A DNA stretch of 64,000 nucleotides from an uncultured Bacteroidales bacterium (GTDB lineage Bacteria; Bacteroidota; Bacteroidia; Bacteroidales; F082): NCBI GenBank assembly GCA_905234275.1, contig CAJOHD010000010.1, positions 20,138 to 84,137 of the forward strand, in the 5' to 3' direction. Below the pieces are notes generated by a model, which was given only the letters and a program-made list of their open reading frames with translations, had not been told where the DNA came from and searched no databases. This document shows, one piece after another, positions 8,210 to 18,677 of the stretch. Positions within the stretch are counted from its first letter, which is position 1, and each line of letters begins with the position of its first letter. Made by a program: the position numbers and the translations under genes.

Positions 8210-9947
8210 GTTTAAGTTCCTCCTTTAACTGTCCAAGATATTTTTCAAATTGCTCTGACTTATATTCTGAGTAGTTCATCTGACGGCAGATGTTGATCAA
8301 GTTTTTGAAATAGGTCATGCACTCTTCAAAGTTATTGAATTTGAATGACTTATCGCATATCTCAAGAATCAAGTCAAGCATAAACTTCTGACGATCCAAT
8401 GGCGAGCAGCCGTCGATATCATCGAATGCATCCTGCTGCAAAATCACGAAGTCGATGAGCTCCGACTTCCAATATTGCTCGTGATACGACATCGGCACGC
8501 CGTCATCACCCAAGATGTTGATCTGCTCGTAAGCGTCCTTACCTTTGCGGATGATATATTTCGTTTTTGTGACTTTATCAACCCATCCTTTTTCAATCTT
8601 ATTGTCAAGATATTCAATAATCTCTGGATATTCGAGATATTTTGAATATGAATCGACAGGGTCGACAGCCGGATAACGTTTCTTATCGGCGCGGTTCTGC
8701 GAAAGTCCGTAGAAGCAACGTGCTGCTTTCTTTGTCGACTCTGTGACAGGCTCTTTCAAGTTACCGCCAGCCGGCGACACTGTTCCGATGAAAGTGATTG
8801 AGCCAGACTTACCATTGTTAAGCTTCACGTAACCTGCTCTCGCATAGAAGCTTGAGATGATTGCCGACAAGTCAACAGGGAAGCCATCCTGACCAGGAAG
8901 CTCCTCCAGACGGTTACTCATCTCACGCAAAGCCTGAGCCCAACGTGATGTGGAGTCAGCGAGTAAGAGCACCTTCATTCCCATGGCGCGATAGTATTCG
9001 CCGAGGGTCATGGCGGTGTAGACTGAAGCTTCACGGGCAGCCACCGGCATGTTGGATGTGTTGCAGATGATGATGGTACGCTCCATCAGGCTGCGTCCGG
9101 TGTGTTTATCTTTCAATTCCGGGAACTCGGTGAAGATCTCCACCACCTCGTTAGCACGCTCACCGCATGCCGCCATGATGATGACGTCAGCGTCGGCTTG
9201 TTCCGCCAAGGCATGCTGAAGCACTGTCTTGCCGCATCCGAAAGGTCCCGGGATGAAGCCAGTGCCGCCTTCTGCGATAGGGTTCAGAGTGTCGATGGTA
9301 CGCACACCTGTCTCCATCACCTTGAACGGACGTGGTTTCTCGACGTAGCTGCCAACAGCCACCTTGACAGGCCATTTCTGTGTCATGGTGACGTTGACAT
9401 CTTCGCCGTCGGCGTTGGTCAAGACAGCGATTGTGTCGTTAATCTTATATTGGCCGGCTTCTGCCACTTTCTTCACGGTGTAAGTGCCTTCGAATGCAAA
9501 CGGCACCATGATTTTATGAGGCAGCCAGCCTTCTTTGACCTCACCCAGCCAGTCGGCGGCGATGACTTGGTCGCCAGCCTTAGCTATAGGTGTGAAGTCC
9601 CATAACTTATTATCGTCCAATGGCTTGGTATATTCACCTCTCTTGAGGAAGACATCTTCCATGGTAGCGAGGTTGTTCTGCAAGCCGTCGAAATTACTCG
9701 AGAGCAGACCAGGTCCGAGGGTAGCCTCAAGCATATACCCCTGGAACTCCACCGGACATCCGATTGTCAGTCCGCGTGTGCTCTCATACACCTGCACCGA
9801 GGCTTTATCCCCGTTCACCTTGATGACCTCCGCCATCAGCTTGACGCCTGCCAAGTCGATGAAGCAGATCTCATTCTGTGCCACAGGGCCATTCACCTCG
9901 ACGGTGACCAGGTTCGATATGATTCCTGTAACTTTTCCTGTTGTCAT
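8202..9947 (-). CDS. atpA: V-type ATP synthase subunit A (catalytic)
   Basis: This 581-aa catalytic subunit carries a perfect Walker A motif GPFGCGKT at residues 234-241, followed by the glutamate-containing GERANEVVEI segment. It also has the non-homologous region typical of V/A-type A subunits (residues about 110-200) and the LREMSNRLEELPGQDGFP signature. Together with B it hydrolyses or makes ATP coupled to ion flow. A 67-bp spacer separates it from the DUF2764 gene; that spacer is filled with an imperfect inverted repeat of CTAAAGACT/AGTCTTTAG units. Confidence 0.96.
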   Translation of the reverse strand: MTTGKVTGIISNLVTVEVNGPVAQNEICFIDLAGVKLMAEVIKVNGDKASVQVYESTRGLTIGCPVEFQGYMLEATLGPGLLSSNFDGLQNNLATMEDVFLKRGEYTKPLDDNKLWDFTPIAKAGDQVIAADWLGEVKEGWLPHKIMVPFAFEGTYTVKKVAEAGQYKINDTIAVLTNADGEDVNVTMTQKWPVKVAVGSYVEKPRPFKVMETGVRTIDTLNPIAEGGTGFIPGPFGCGKTVLQHALAEQADADVIIMAACGERANEVVEIFTEFPELKDKHTGRSLMERTIIICNTSNMPVAAREASVYTAMTLGEYYRAMGMKVLLLADSTSRWAQALREMSNRLEELPGQDGFPVDLSAIISSFYARAGYVKLNNGKSGSITFIGTVSPAGGNLKEPVTESTKKAARCFYGLSQNRADKKRYPAVDPVDSYSKYLEYPEIIEYLDNKIEKGWVDKVTKTKYIIRKGKDAYEQINILGDDGVPMSYHEQYWKSELIDFVILQQDAFDDIDGCSPLDRQKFMLDLILEICDKSFKFNNFEECMTYFKNLINICRQMNYSEYKSEQFEKYLGQLKEELKHE

Positions 9948-10040
9948 ATTATATTCTTTTTGTTTTTAGACTTTAGTTGTTAGTCTTTAGTTTTTAGCCG
10001 TTTTTGTCTAAAGTCTAACGACTAGAGACTAAAGACTTAT
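9948..10040. repeat. Imperfect inverted low-complexity repeat between atpA and DUF2764 gene
   Basis: The spacer consists of repeated TTTAGTC/GACTTTAG-type octamers in both orientations (for example AGTCTTTAG and CTAAAGTCTAA), able to form a long hairpin. It extends into the coding end of the DUF2764 gene, whose last residues (SLVSSR) are encoded by the repeat itself. Confidence 0.6.
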
Positions 10041-10614
10041 TATCGAAAGTTCCGCGAACCTCCTTAACTAACTTTCTGAACATCTCCTCGCCTTTTGCCT
10101 TGTCGAGCTCAGCCCAACGTTGAACTGTCTTGGCTTTCACCAGAAATGCGAGGATGGCGTTCATGTTAAAATAATCCATTCGTGCTATGTCGCTTGCCTT
10201 CTCCCATTTCAACTCGTCCATCTTCTGCTCACGCAAAACGAAATCGGCGTTCTCAAGGATCTCCTTTATCTGGCTCTCCTCCTCGAAATCAGCCTCGGGC
10301 ATATCCACGAGATACTGTTCTCCTTGTTTGTTAAGACGTTTTGCCAGATAAGCCACCTTCATGTTACGCAACCTGCCGTCGAAGTCGAAATATTCGCGGA
10401 TGAAACGGTTCTTGCTCTCGGCCGCCTTAGCATAAAACTCAGCGCCAAGGGTGTTCTCATCGAAGCCCTCCTCCAGAAGCTCGACCAGTTTCTGGTCATC
10501 TTCCGAAAGAAGCTCGACAATTTGCTCCTTGACAGCTGCGTAGTCGAAAGACGTGCCTTCGTAATTCACCGCTATCTCCGGCAGACTGGCAACGATATAA
10601 ACGTAGTTATTCAT
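10015..10614 (-). CDS. DUF2764 protein, V-ATPase subunit C-like
   Basis: This 199-aa protein begins MNNYVYIVASLPEI and is helical. It matches DUF2764, a family found between the E and A subunit genes of Bacteroidetes V-ATPase operons. Position and fold suggest it replaces subunit C (the d-like socket linking rotor shaft to membrane ring), since no recognisable C gene is present; this is inference from context. The gene overlaps the end of subunit E by one base. Its C-terminal six residues lie in a low-complexity repeat, so the native end may once have been different. Confidence 0.85.
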   Translation of the reverse strand: MNNYVYIVASLPEIAVNYEGTSFDYAAVKEQIVELLSEDDQKLVELLEEGFDENTLGAEFYAKAAESKNRFIREYFDFDGRLRNMKVAYLAKRLNKQGEQYLVDMPEADFEEESQIKEILENADFVLREQKMDELKWEKASDIARMDYFNMNAILAFLVKAKTVQRWAELDKAKGEEMFRKLVKEVRGTFDNKSLVSSR

Positions 10615-11225
10615 CAGCCGAACAGGATTTTCTTTGTCGCAGGACGCAGATAGTTGGAAATCAGCTGGTTAAACTCCTCGTCGGTAAACTGAAGCACGTA
10701 GCCGCCGTCTTTTGGAGCCACTTTGAAGCCGCCGCCGAGTTTCTTGTTGAAGCTCACGTTGACCTCATTCTTAAACGACTTGCTGATCTCGTTTTTCACG
10801 AAAGGCTCAACTTCTTTCTTCATCGACTCAGGCAGGATGAGATCCAATGCCACAGGCGAAGCGTTGTCAGGATTGAACGCCTTTACGATATCTTTTATCA
10901 GTTCCTTGACGAAGTCGGCAGAGCTGAGATTGGTTTTCACGCCTTGCTCGGTGGCGTTCATCACCACCATCTTCTCAATCTCCTGCTTGGTGACGGCGAT
11001 GCTCTGTGTAGCAGCCATTTTCACATCGGCATTGACTTTCGTCTTAAGCTCTTCAGCTTCTTTATTCGCTTGATTTACAATACGTTCAGCCTCAGATTTG
11101 GCGTCATTGAGAATCTTCTCCGCCTCTTTCTTGGCGTTTTCCACGATTTCCACAGCGTCGTGATTGGCTTTTTCGACACCCTGTTCGTAGATTTTCTTTG
11201 TTAAAATATCAAGTTTGTTATCCAT
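10614..11225 (-). CDS. atpE: V-type ATP synthase subunit E (peripheral stalk)
   Basis: This 203-aa protein has a long charged N-terminal coiled coil (residues about 15-85: alternating Glu, Lys and Ala, for example ENAKKEAEKILNDAKSEAE) and a globular C-terminal domain, the layout of subunit E, which forms the peripheral stalk holding the head still. It is the first ATPase gene and starts only 11 bp after the gyrB stop codon, with no promoter or terminator visible between them, so the ATPase operon is likely read through from gyrB. Confidence 0.9.
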   Translation of the reverse strand: MDNKLDILTKKIYEQGVEKANHDAVEIVENAKKEAEKILNDAKSEAERIVNQANKEAEELKTKVNADVKMAATQSIAVTKQEIEKMVVMNATEQGVKTNLSSADFVKELIKDIVKAFNPDNASPVALDLILPESMKKEVEPFVKNEISKSFKNEVNVSFNKKLGGGFKVAPKDGGYVLQFTDEEFNQLISNYLRPATKKILFG

Positions 11226-11236
11226 AACAATAAATT

Positions 11237-13198
<1,962 letters not shown>

Positions 13199-13238
13199 CT
13201 ATATTCTATCAATTATTCACTAAATTTCTAAAACCTTG

Positions 13239-13268
13239 CAAAGTTAAGAAATTTCTTTTGAATAACAA
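13239..13268 (-). promoter_or_regulatory. Promoter of gyrB / V-ATPase operon
   Basis: On the minus strand TTG (13266-13268), exactly 19 nt, then TAACTTTG (13239-13246) matches the Bacteroidetes consensus. It is the only good promoter seen for gyrB and the following ATPase genes. Confidence 0.7.
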
Positions 13269-13318
13269 TGAAAAAAATGACAGATTTTTAGCTTTTTTAG
13301 CTAAAATTTTTGCCTGAT

Positions 13319-15019
13319 TTAGAAACGATATTTTATACCTGCAAAAAGCTCAAATCCGAGGCTCGGATAATTGTAATAAAGCTGGTATTTGTTGTTGAAA
13401 AGATTATGAATTTCGGCAAATGCGTAGAGGTCTTCCTGGATCTTATAGTCCGCGCCAACCTGCATGTCAAGGGCAGGCTTGAGCTGCTCAGCATTTCCGT
13501 CTAGATCCATAGCCCAACGTTTGCCCAAAATCATCATCGAAGCATTGAGGTTCCAAGTCTCGTCGAGACGGTAGTCACCACGCAAAGTCATAGTAAATCC
13601 TGGTTTATACCATGCTTTCCAATAAAGATTGGTCACCTCTGGAACTTGATTCTGCATCATCGGCTTAGGCTTAGTAGTGTATGTATTTATCGACAACTCA
13701 GCTGCGATATCCAGCTTCTCCATGGCTTTCCAATGAACGTCGGCAAGGATGTTCACCACGTTATAGTCGTTGAACAGCACGTCAAACGCCTGCAGATGAT
13801 ACACCGTCGCGTCTTCATCGTACACGACATAGAAATCATAGTCGGGAATGTAGAAAACGCTGTTTTTTATGGTGCGGTATCTCACTCCGAGATGTGCGTC
13901 GATGTTGTTGGCTATCTTCGACTTGACTCCTGCTTGGAAGTCGAACTTGGTCTTCTCATATCCGAACTCGCTGAAATTGGTGAAATTCGTTGTCACGAAC
14001 GGGTTTTCGGCGATGATATCCGCGAATGTGTTGATTTTCGAGCGACCGCCAAACTTAGCGTAAAACTCGAGAGAGTTGTCAAGCACAAAGACGCTGCCCA
14101 AGACATCAGGATAAAAGCCCACATTGTCGCCAGTTTTAAAGTCGACACGCACGCCGGCATGGATATGGTAAAAATCGCCGCTCATGGTGAAATAAGGATT
14201 CACCGCTACGAGCAGCTGACCTTGATAAACGTTGTCGTAGTTGAGGTCGACATCTGCCGCAAAAGTCTGCAGCTCATTGATGTTTTTATTGTCAAACCAG
14301 TTGTCGGAATATGCCATGTGAGCGTTTCCGTTGAGCTGATGCTCGGTGGTGCCGCCCGGAATCCATGTCGCACGGTAGTCACCGCCGAACTCGGTATAAA
14401 AATCACGATAGCTCGAGCCGTTTGAGAGCCACTTCGCACCCACATTCATCGAATGGATATTACGTCCGTTAGGGTTCATGACGTTATCATAAGCGCGCAG
14501 ATGATACATGTCATATTTGTAATCGACAAACGAGCGGAGCTGTCCTCCACGGAACTTATTGACAGCCATCACGTTGAAGGCATTGTTCATGAACGACGAC
14601 TTCTTGTAGTCTATCTGATCGAGCCATGAGGAATAGTGTTTCACACCCACGCCGAGGCTCATGTTTCTCGAAATATCTGAATAATGACGGAACAAAAACA
14701 CTGGTGAGAGACGTGTGCCGAGTCCCGCTTTGAGGAAATTGTTCTTTCCCTCAACGCCATACTCCGCTTTGTAACTCATAGCGCTCATCGTCTCGACTTC
14801 CATGTTATATCCATAGTTGAAATCGCGGGCGTCAGCCTTGTAATTCGGGATATTGAACTCATTCTCAGGCATTTCAGGAGTCTTCAGCAGTCTTTCCGAA
14901 CGCTTGATCTGCGGACGATATGAGCCTTCCACCGTCACCTGTTCATTATGCGACTGTGCGTTGGCTATAAACCCGATAAAAACGAATAATATGCTAATTA
15001 TCAATGATTTACTTTTCAT
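13319..15019 (-). CDS. Outer-membrane beta-barrel protein, TonB-receptor-like without plug
   Basis: This 566-aa protein has a signal peptide (residues 1-21, ending NAQ), a short charged N-terminal segment (VEGSYRPQIKRSERL), then continuous amphipathic beta strands to a terminal phenylalanine (GIKYRF), the outer-membrane insertion signal. It resembles the barrel of TonB-dependent receptors but is too short for a plug plus a 22-strand barrel, so I call it barrel-only. The start codon overlaps the stop of the large TPR protein gene by four bases (ATGA), so the two are made together and may form one envelope complex. The substrate is unknown. Confidence 0.8.
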   Translation of the reverse strand: MKSKSLIISILFVFIGFIANAQSHNEQVTVEGSYRPQIKRSERLLKTPEMPENEFNIPNYKADARDFNYGYNMEVETMSAMSYKAEYGVEGKNNFLKAGLGTRLSPVFLFRHYSDISRNMSLGVGVKHYSSWLDQIDYKKSSFMNNAFNVMAVNKFRGGQLRSFVDYKYDMYHLRAYDNVMNPNGRNIHSMNVGAKWLSNGSSYRDFYTEFGGDYRATWIPGGTTEHQLNGNAHMAYSDNWFDNKNINELQTFAADVDLNYDNVYQGQLLVAVNPYFTMSGDFYHIHAGVRVDFKTGDNVGFYPDVLGSVFVLDNSLEFYAKFGGRSKINTFADIIAENPFVTTNFTNFSEFGYEKTKFDFQAGVKSKIANNIDAHLGVRYRTIKNSVFYIPDYDFYVVYDEDATVYHLQAFDVLFNDYNVVNILADVHWKAMEKLDIAAELSINTYTTKPKPMMQNQVPEVTNLYWKAWYKPGFTMTLRGDYRLDETWNLNASMMILGKRWAMDLDGNAEQLKPALDMQVGADYKIQEDLYAFAEIHNLFNNKYQLYYNYPSLGFELFAGIKYRF

Positions 15020-18000
15020 TCTGCGTCCTCCTCATTGTTTTGTTCATCTTTTTCGATTGCCGCAAGCTTCTGCTGAGCGAGCTCTCTCGGTTCACCTCCC
15101 GGATAGTTGTCAATGATGCTATGCAACGTCGCTTTTGCCTGGAAAACATTGCCCTTCGCGACATACACATCACTCAGGGTGACGAACGACATCGCCACGT
15201 AATAGCTGTAACTGCTGAAGTTGTCAGAGATGTAAAACACTCTGTTTTCAGTCTCGTCGAGGTTGCCGAGCTTATAGTTGGCGAGCACCACATGATATGC
15301 TGCCTCAGCACCCATCTCACTTCTGTCTTTCTTCGAGCACTCCTGGAGTTTTGGCAGTGCCGCCGAATAGCTCTGTTTCTTATATAGCGACATTCCCACG
15401 ATGTAATTCGCAAAGTTTTTCTTGTTCTGGCCGATATCCTGCATCGCTGCGAGCTCATTGCCTTTCTCAATGGCAGTATCGTAATCCTCCAGTTTATAGC
15501 TGCATTCCATAACACCCTCGACAGCCTGCATCTTGACTTTCTCGTTCTCTGTTATATTCAGCAGTCTTTCGTAATAATTCTTGGCTTCAGCGTAATTTCC
15601 TGAGGCTTTATCCATGCTTGCCAGCTTCAGCAAGGCGTTGTCGGTGTAGTCGTTGTCTGGCTGCGAGATGATATATTCAAGATATGGTCTCGTCTCATTG
15701 CCGCGACCTAATTTCTCCAACGAAGTCAGTCCGTAGTAATTGATTTTCAACATGTAAGCACCGTTCGGGAACTGCTCGATATATTGGTTAACAGCCCTAA
15801 GTGCGTTCTCATACTGATTTTGCTGGAAGAAATTCTCCGCTGTTGCAAACGAAATCGAGTCTTGCTCCGTCACACTTGTCGCGATGCCTTTCCCTTCGGT
15901 ATATCTGTAGAACTCAGAGGTTCTATTCTGCTCCATGTAGATATTTCTCATGATGTTGAGCGCCTCACGCGATTCCTCGGTGTTCGGGTAGTTGTCAACA
16001 ACTTGTTTAAGAGCTGTCAGAGCGTTATCGTATTGATTATTATTGTAATACAACATTCCAATCTTCATCTGACCCTGACGTGCATACACCGACCTCGGGC
16101 GTTCCTTCACCAGCTGACTGAATTTAGCTATAGCCGAACGCTCATCACCGGTTCCAAGATGTGCCATACCTGCCTCATACAAAGCCCTGTCGTAGAACGA
16201 AGATGTTTTGTAACTGCTTGTCAAAGTGTTCATACTCTGCATTTTAGCATTCATATCGCCAAGCGCACCATATCCCATGCCTTTCTGGAACAAAGCGTAG
16301 TCGGCATTCTTTTTGTCAAGCTTCATGGCATTGTTATAAGCCACAATCGCCTTCTGATAGTTGCGCTCCATAAAATAGCAGTCGCCGATGCGCATCCAGG
16401 CATCCGACTCAAAGTCTTTGTCGCCCTTCGCCATGTTGAAGAAATAGTTGAAATTCTTAATGGCTGCTGGGAAATTGCCTTTATAATATGAGATATAGCC
16501 AAGGTTATAATATGCCAACGGCAGGCATTCCGACTGTCCGCTGCCGCTCGCCTTCAGGAAAGCTGAGTAATAATTCTCGGCATTTGTGTTCTCTTTTTTC
16601 TGAAGATAGCTGTCGGCGAGCCAATACAAAGCCTCAGCCCTCATCTTAGCGTCAGCATGTTTGTTGTTGACGGTTTTGTTGAGATAAGTCACGGCATTGT
16701 CATAATCCATAGCATTATAGTTTTCAATGCCGATGCTGTACGTCAGCTGGGCGTAAATCTTCTGCATCTCGGCGTTCATGTCAGGATATTTTTCCAAAGC
16801 TTTGATAGCTTTTTTATAATCCTTATTTTTGAGATACAGATGGATTATCATGTTCTGAGCCTCTTCTTTTCTTGGCGAATAAGGGTTTTTCTCGATGAAA
16901 TCCTCGAGCTGTGTCACTGCCTCGTTGAATGGGTCAACACCGCTGATGAAACTCAGTTTCGCGTAGTTGAACAGCGCATCCTCGCTCATCTCATGGTCGA
17001 AATCGTCCTTATATGCAGTAAGATAAGCGCTTCTCGCAAATTTCTCCTGCTGAGTCTTCATATAACACTGCGCCAGATAATATGATGCATATTGTGCAAG
17101 CGCGTCGTTGTTAATCTTCTTAGTGACGTTCTGGAAATTGGTGATGGCACCCTCAAAATCGTCGCCTTTCATCTTGCAGAAGCCCATGCGGAACTCCACC
17201 TCGCGAGGGAATGACTTACGTGTGGCACCACGTGCAATGTTGTAGTAATTCAAAGCCTTCTCGTAATCCTGCTGCTGATACCACGACTCCGCAATTATCA
17301 GTGCCAGTTCCACTTTTCGTTGACCTTGAGCGTTGTCAAGCACATTGTCGGCATCTGTAGTGACCGAGGTGTAATTGCCATCGACAAAGTCGATTTGCAT
17401 CATATAAAGCGGGATGACATCCTTATATTTTTGCGAGTTTTCAATCTTTTGGAAATGGAATCTCGCCTCGTCATATTTCTTCTTAACATATTGAATATGA
17501 GCGTAATAGTAACGCGCGTCGTCTTTGTAAGGGCTGTTCATGAATGCAGCTTTGTAAAACAGAGGCTCTGCCTTGTCAATATCGTTAGTCTGATAGTATG
17601 CCAGGCCTTTCTTGAAATAGAACTCGGCCTTTTCATCTTCTGTAAGGCATTCATCATCAATGCCTTCGTATATCTTTATCGCGTCACGGTATTTCTTGTT
17701 TTTGAAAAGCATATTAGCGTACATGAAGTCGGCTTTTGTGGCGAAGGTGCTTGTCGGGTTTTCCTTTGAGAAAAGCATGAGCTGCTGTTCGCCGGCGCCC
17801 ATATATGAAGAGCATGCCGCCTCGTAGAACTTGGCTTCCACGGTCTTTTGTTGGTTCTGTCCTTCAGTCAGCTCGAGATATTTGTGAAAAAGTTCCGCTG
17901 CTGATGCGAAGTTCTGGTTGTCGAACAGCGTCTTAGCCTCTTGGAACACCGATTCCGGCTCATATTCCTCAGTTCTCTTCTGCGCTGATACTGAGGCGGT

Positions 18001-18051
18001 TACGGCAAATATCAATATAATTAAAGCAAATATTTTTCCGTCTTTCAACAT
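15016..18051 (-). CDS. Large periplasmic TPR protein, 1011 aa
   Basis: After a signal peptide (residues 1-23, ending SAQ), almost the whole protein is tetratricopeptide repeats. Many units show the W/A/G/Y/A/P spacing, for example AEALYWLADSYLQKKENTNA, ALFNYAKLSF and AYYNLGYISYYKGNFPAA. Such long TPR proteins act as periplasmic scaffolds. It resembles YbgF/BamD-type TPR arrays rather than an enzyme. It is coupled by a four-base overlap to the barrel protein, which is probably its partner. The promoter is not clear; TATTTTCG at complement 18076-18083 is a one-mismatch -7 box. Confidence 0.85.
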   Translation of the reverse strand: MLKDGKIFALIILIFAVTASVSAQKRTEEYEPESVFQEAKTLFDNQNFASAAELFHKYLELTEGQNQQKTVEAKFYEAACSSYMGAGEQQLMLFSKENPTSTFATKADFMYANMLFKNKKYRDAIKIYEGIDDECLTEDEKAEFYFKKGLAYYQTNDIDKAEPLFYKAAFMNSPYKDDARYYYAHIQYVKKKYDEARFHFQKIENSQKYKDVIPLYMMQIDFVDGNYTSVTTDADNVLDNAQGQRKVELALIIAESWYQQQDYEKALNYYNIARGATRKSFPREVEFRMGFCKMKGDDFEGAITNFQNVTKKINNDALAQYASYYLAQCYMKTQQEKFARSAYLTAYKDDFDHEMSEDALFNYAKLSFISGVDPFNEAVTQLEDFIEKNPYSPRKEEAQNMIIHLYLKNKDYKKAIKALEKYPDMNAEMQKIYAQLTYSIGIENYNAMDYDNAVTYLNKTVNNKHADAKMRAEALYWLADSYLQKKENTNAENYYSAFLKASGSGQSECLPLAYYNLGYISYYKGNFPAAIKNFNYFFNMAKGDKDFESDAWMRIGDCYFMERNYQKAIVAYNNAMKLDKKNADYALFQKGMGYGALGDMNAKMQSMNTLTSSYKTSSFYDRALYEAGMAHLGTGDERSAIAKFSQLVKERPRSVYARQGQMKIGMLYYNNNQYDNALTALKQVVDNYPNTEESREALNIMRNIYMEQNRTSEFYRYTEGKGIATSVTEQDSISFATAENFFQQNQYENALRAVNQYIEQFPNGAYMLKINYYGLTSLEKLGRGNETRPYLEYIISQPDNDYTDNALLKLASMDKASGNYAEAKNYYERLLNITENEKVKMQAVEGVMECSYKLEDYDTAIEKGNELAAMQDIGQNKKNFANYIVGMSLYKKQSYSAALPKLQECSKKDRSEMGAEAAYHVVLANYKLGNLDETENRVFYISDNFSSYSYYVAMSFVTLSDVYVAKGNVFQAKATLHSIIDNYPGGEPRELAQQKLAAIEKDEQNNEEDAE

Positions 18052-18111
18052 AAAGAATAATTTTTTGCGAATTTACGAAAATAAAACGAGATTTTGTCAT
18101 TTTTATTATAA

Positions 18112-18148
18112 AAATTTTGCCTCTGGATTCCGAAAAATCCAAAGGCAA
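18112..18148 (-). terminator. Terminator of RNase P RNA
   Basis: On the minus strand, just after the RNA 3' end, GCCTTTGGATT pairs with AATCCAGAGGC around a TTTCGG loop. It is followed by AAAATTTTTATAAT. Confidence 0.8.
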
Positions 18149-18150
18149 AA

Positions 18151-18503
18151 GAAAGGCATAAGCGGGATTCTGTATCCATAAAATGGATGATTGTCATTTC
18201 TCTAATCCTGACGTCGCCATCAGGCTTTAGCAACCTACCCTCCCGGCTCGGACGAGCAGCCCTCAATCGCCGGTATATTTGGTCTTGCAGCCCATAAGGT
18301 TTACCTCCGCCGCGCGTCACCGCGCGGCGGCGTGAGCTCTTACCTCACGTTTTCACCCTTACCCTTCGACAAGCTCAGGGCGGTAATTTTCTGTGGCACT
18401 TGCTGTCGTCGTCTCCGACGCCTTCCCGTTAGGAAGTATGGTGCTCTGCGCTGTCCCGACTTTCCTCACGCTGACTTACGCCAGCCCGCGACAATCGCCT
18501 TTC
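18151..18503 (-). ncRNA. rnpB: RNase P RNA (bacterial type A)
   Basis: This is the catalytic RNA that trims tRNA 5' leaders. On the minus strand I see the P4 strand context GAGGAAAGTCGGGACA near the 5' end, the central GGTAAGGGTGAAA and GGTAAGAGCTCAC, and the 3' conserved AGAGAAATGACAATC and ACAGAATCCCGCTTAT. The ends pair as P1 (GAAAGGC 18497-18503 with GCCTTTC 18151-18157). P12 is a perfect 10-bp GC hairpin with loop GTGA. The P9-position hairpin is CCCTGAGCTTGTCGAAGGG (18362-18380), a sequence familiar as a dispersed repeat in many bacteria. A -7 box and a terminator flank the gene. Confidence 0.95.
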
Positions 18504-18509
18504 AAGCTG

Positions 18510-18517
18510 CAAAATTA
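18510..18517 (-). promoter_or_regulatory. Promoter -7 box of rnpB
   Basis: TAATTTTG on the minus strand lies 6 bp before the P1 stem of RNase P RNA, the right distance for the transcription start. Confidence 0.6.
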
Positions 18518-18677
18518 CAAAATTTTTTAGTTGATAGTTTAAAGTTTAGAGTTTAAAGTAGTTTTTTAGTTAAAAGTTTTAGTTTAAAAGTATTAAAAAA
18601 GGAAGCCGTAGCTTTCCATAAACTAAAAAACTTTCAACTTTACACTGTCAACTACTCTAAACTTTACACTCTAAACT
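18518..18677. repeat. Low-complexity TTTAAAGT/AACTTTA repeats in intergenic region
   Basis: The 160 bp between rnpB and the MBL gene consists mostly of AGTTTAAAGTTTAGAG-type heptamers on one side and their complements on the other, around the terminator hairpin at 18601-18617. No coding sequence is seen. Confidence 0.6.
18595..18617 (-). terminator. Terminator after the MBL hydrolase gene
   Basis: On the minus strand GGAAAGC-UACG-GCUUCC is followed by six T. The stem closes a cUACGg tetraloop, a known very stable loop, with one bulged A. Confidence 0.75.
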
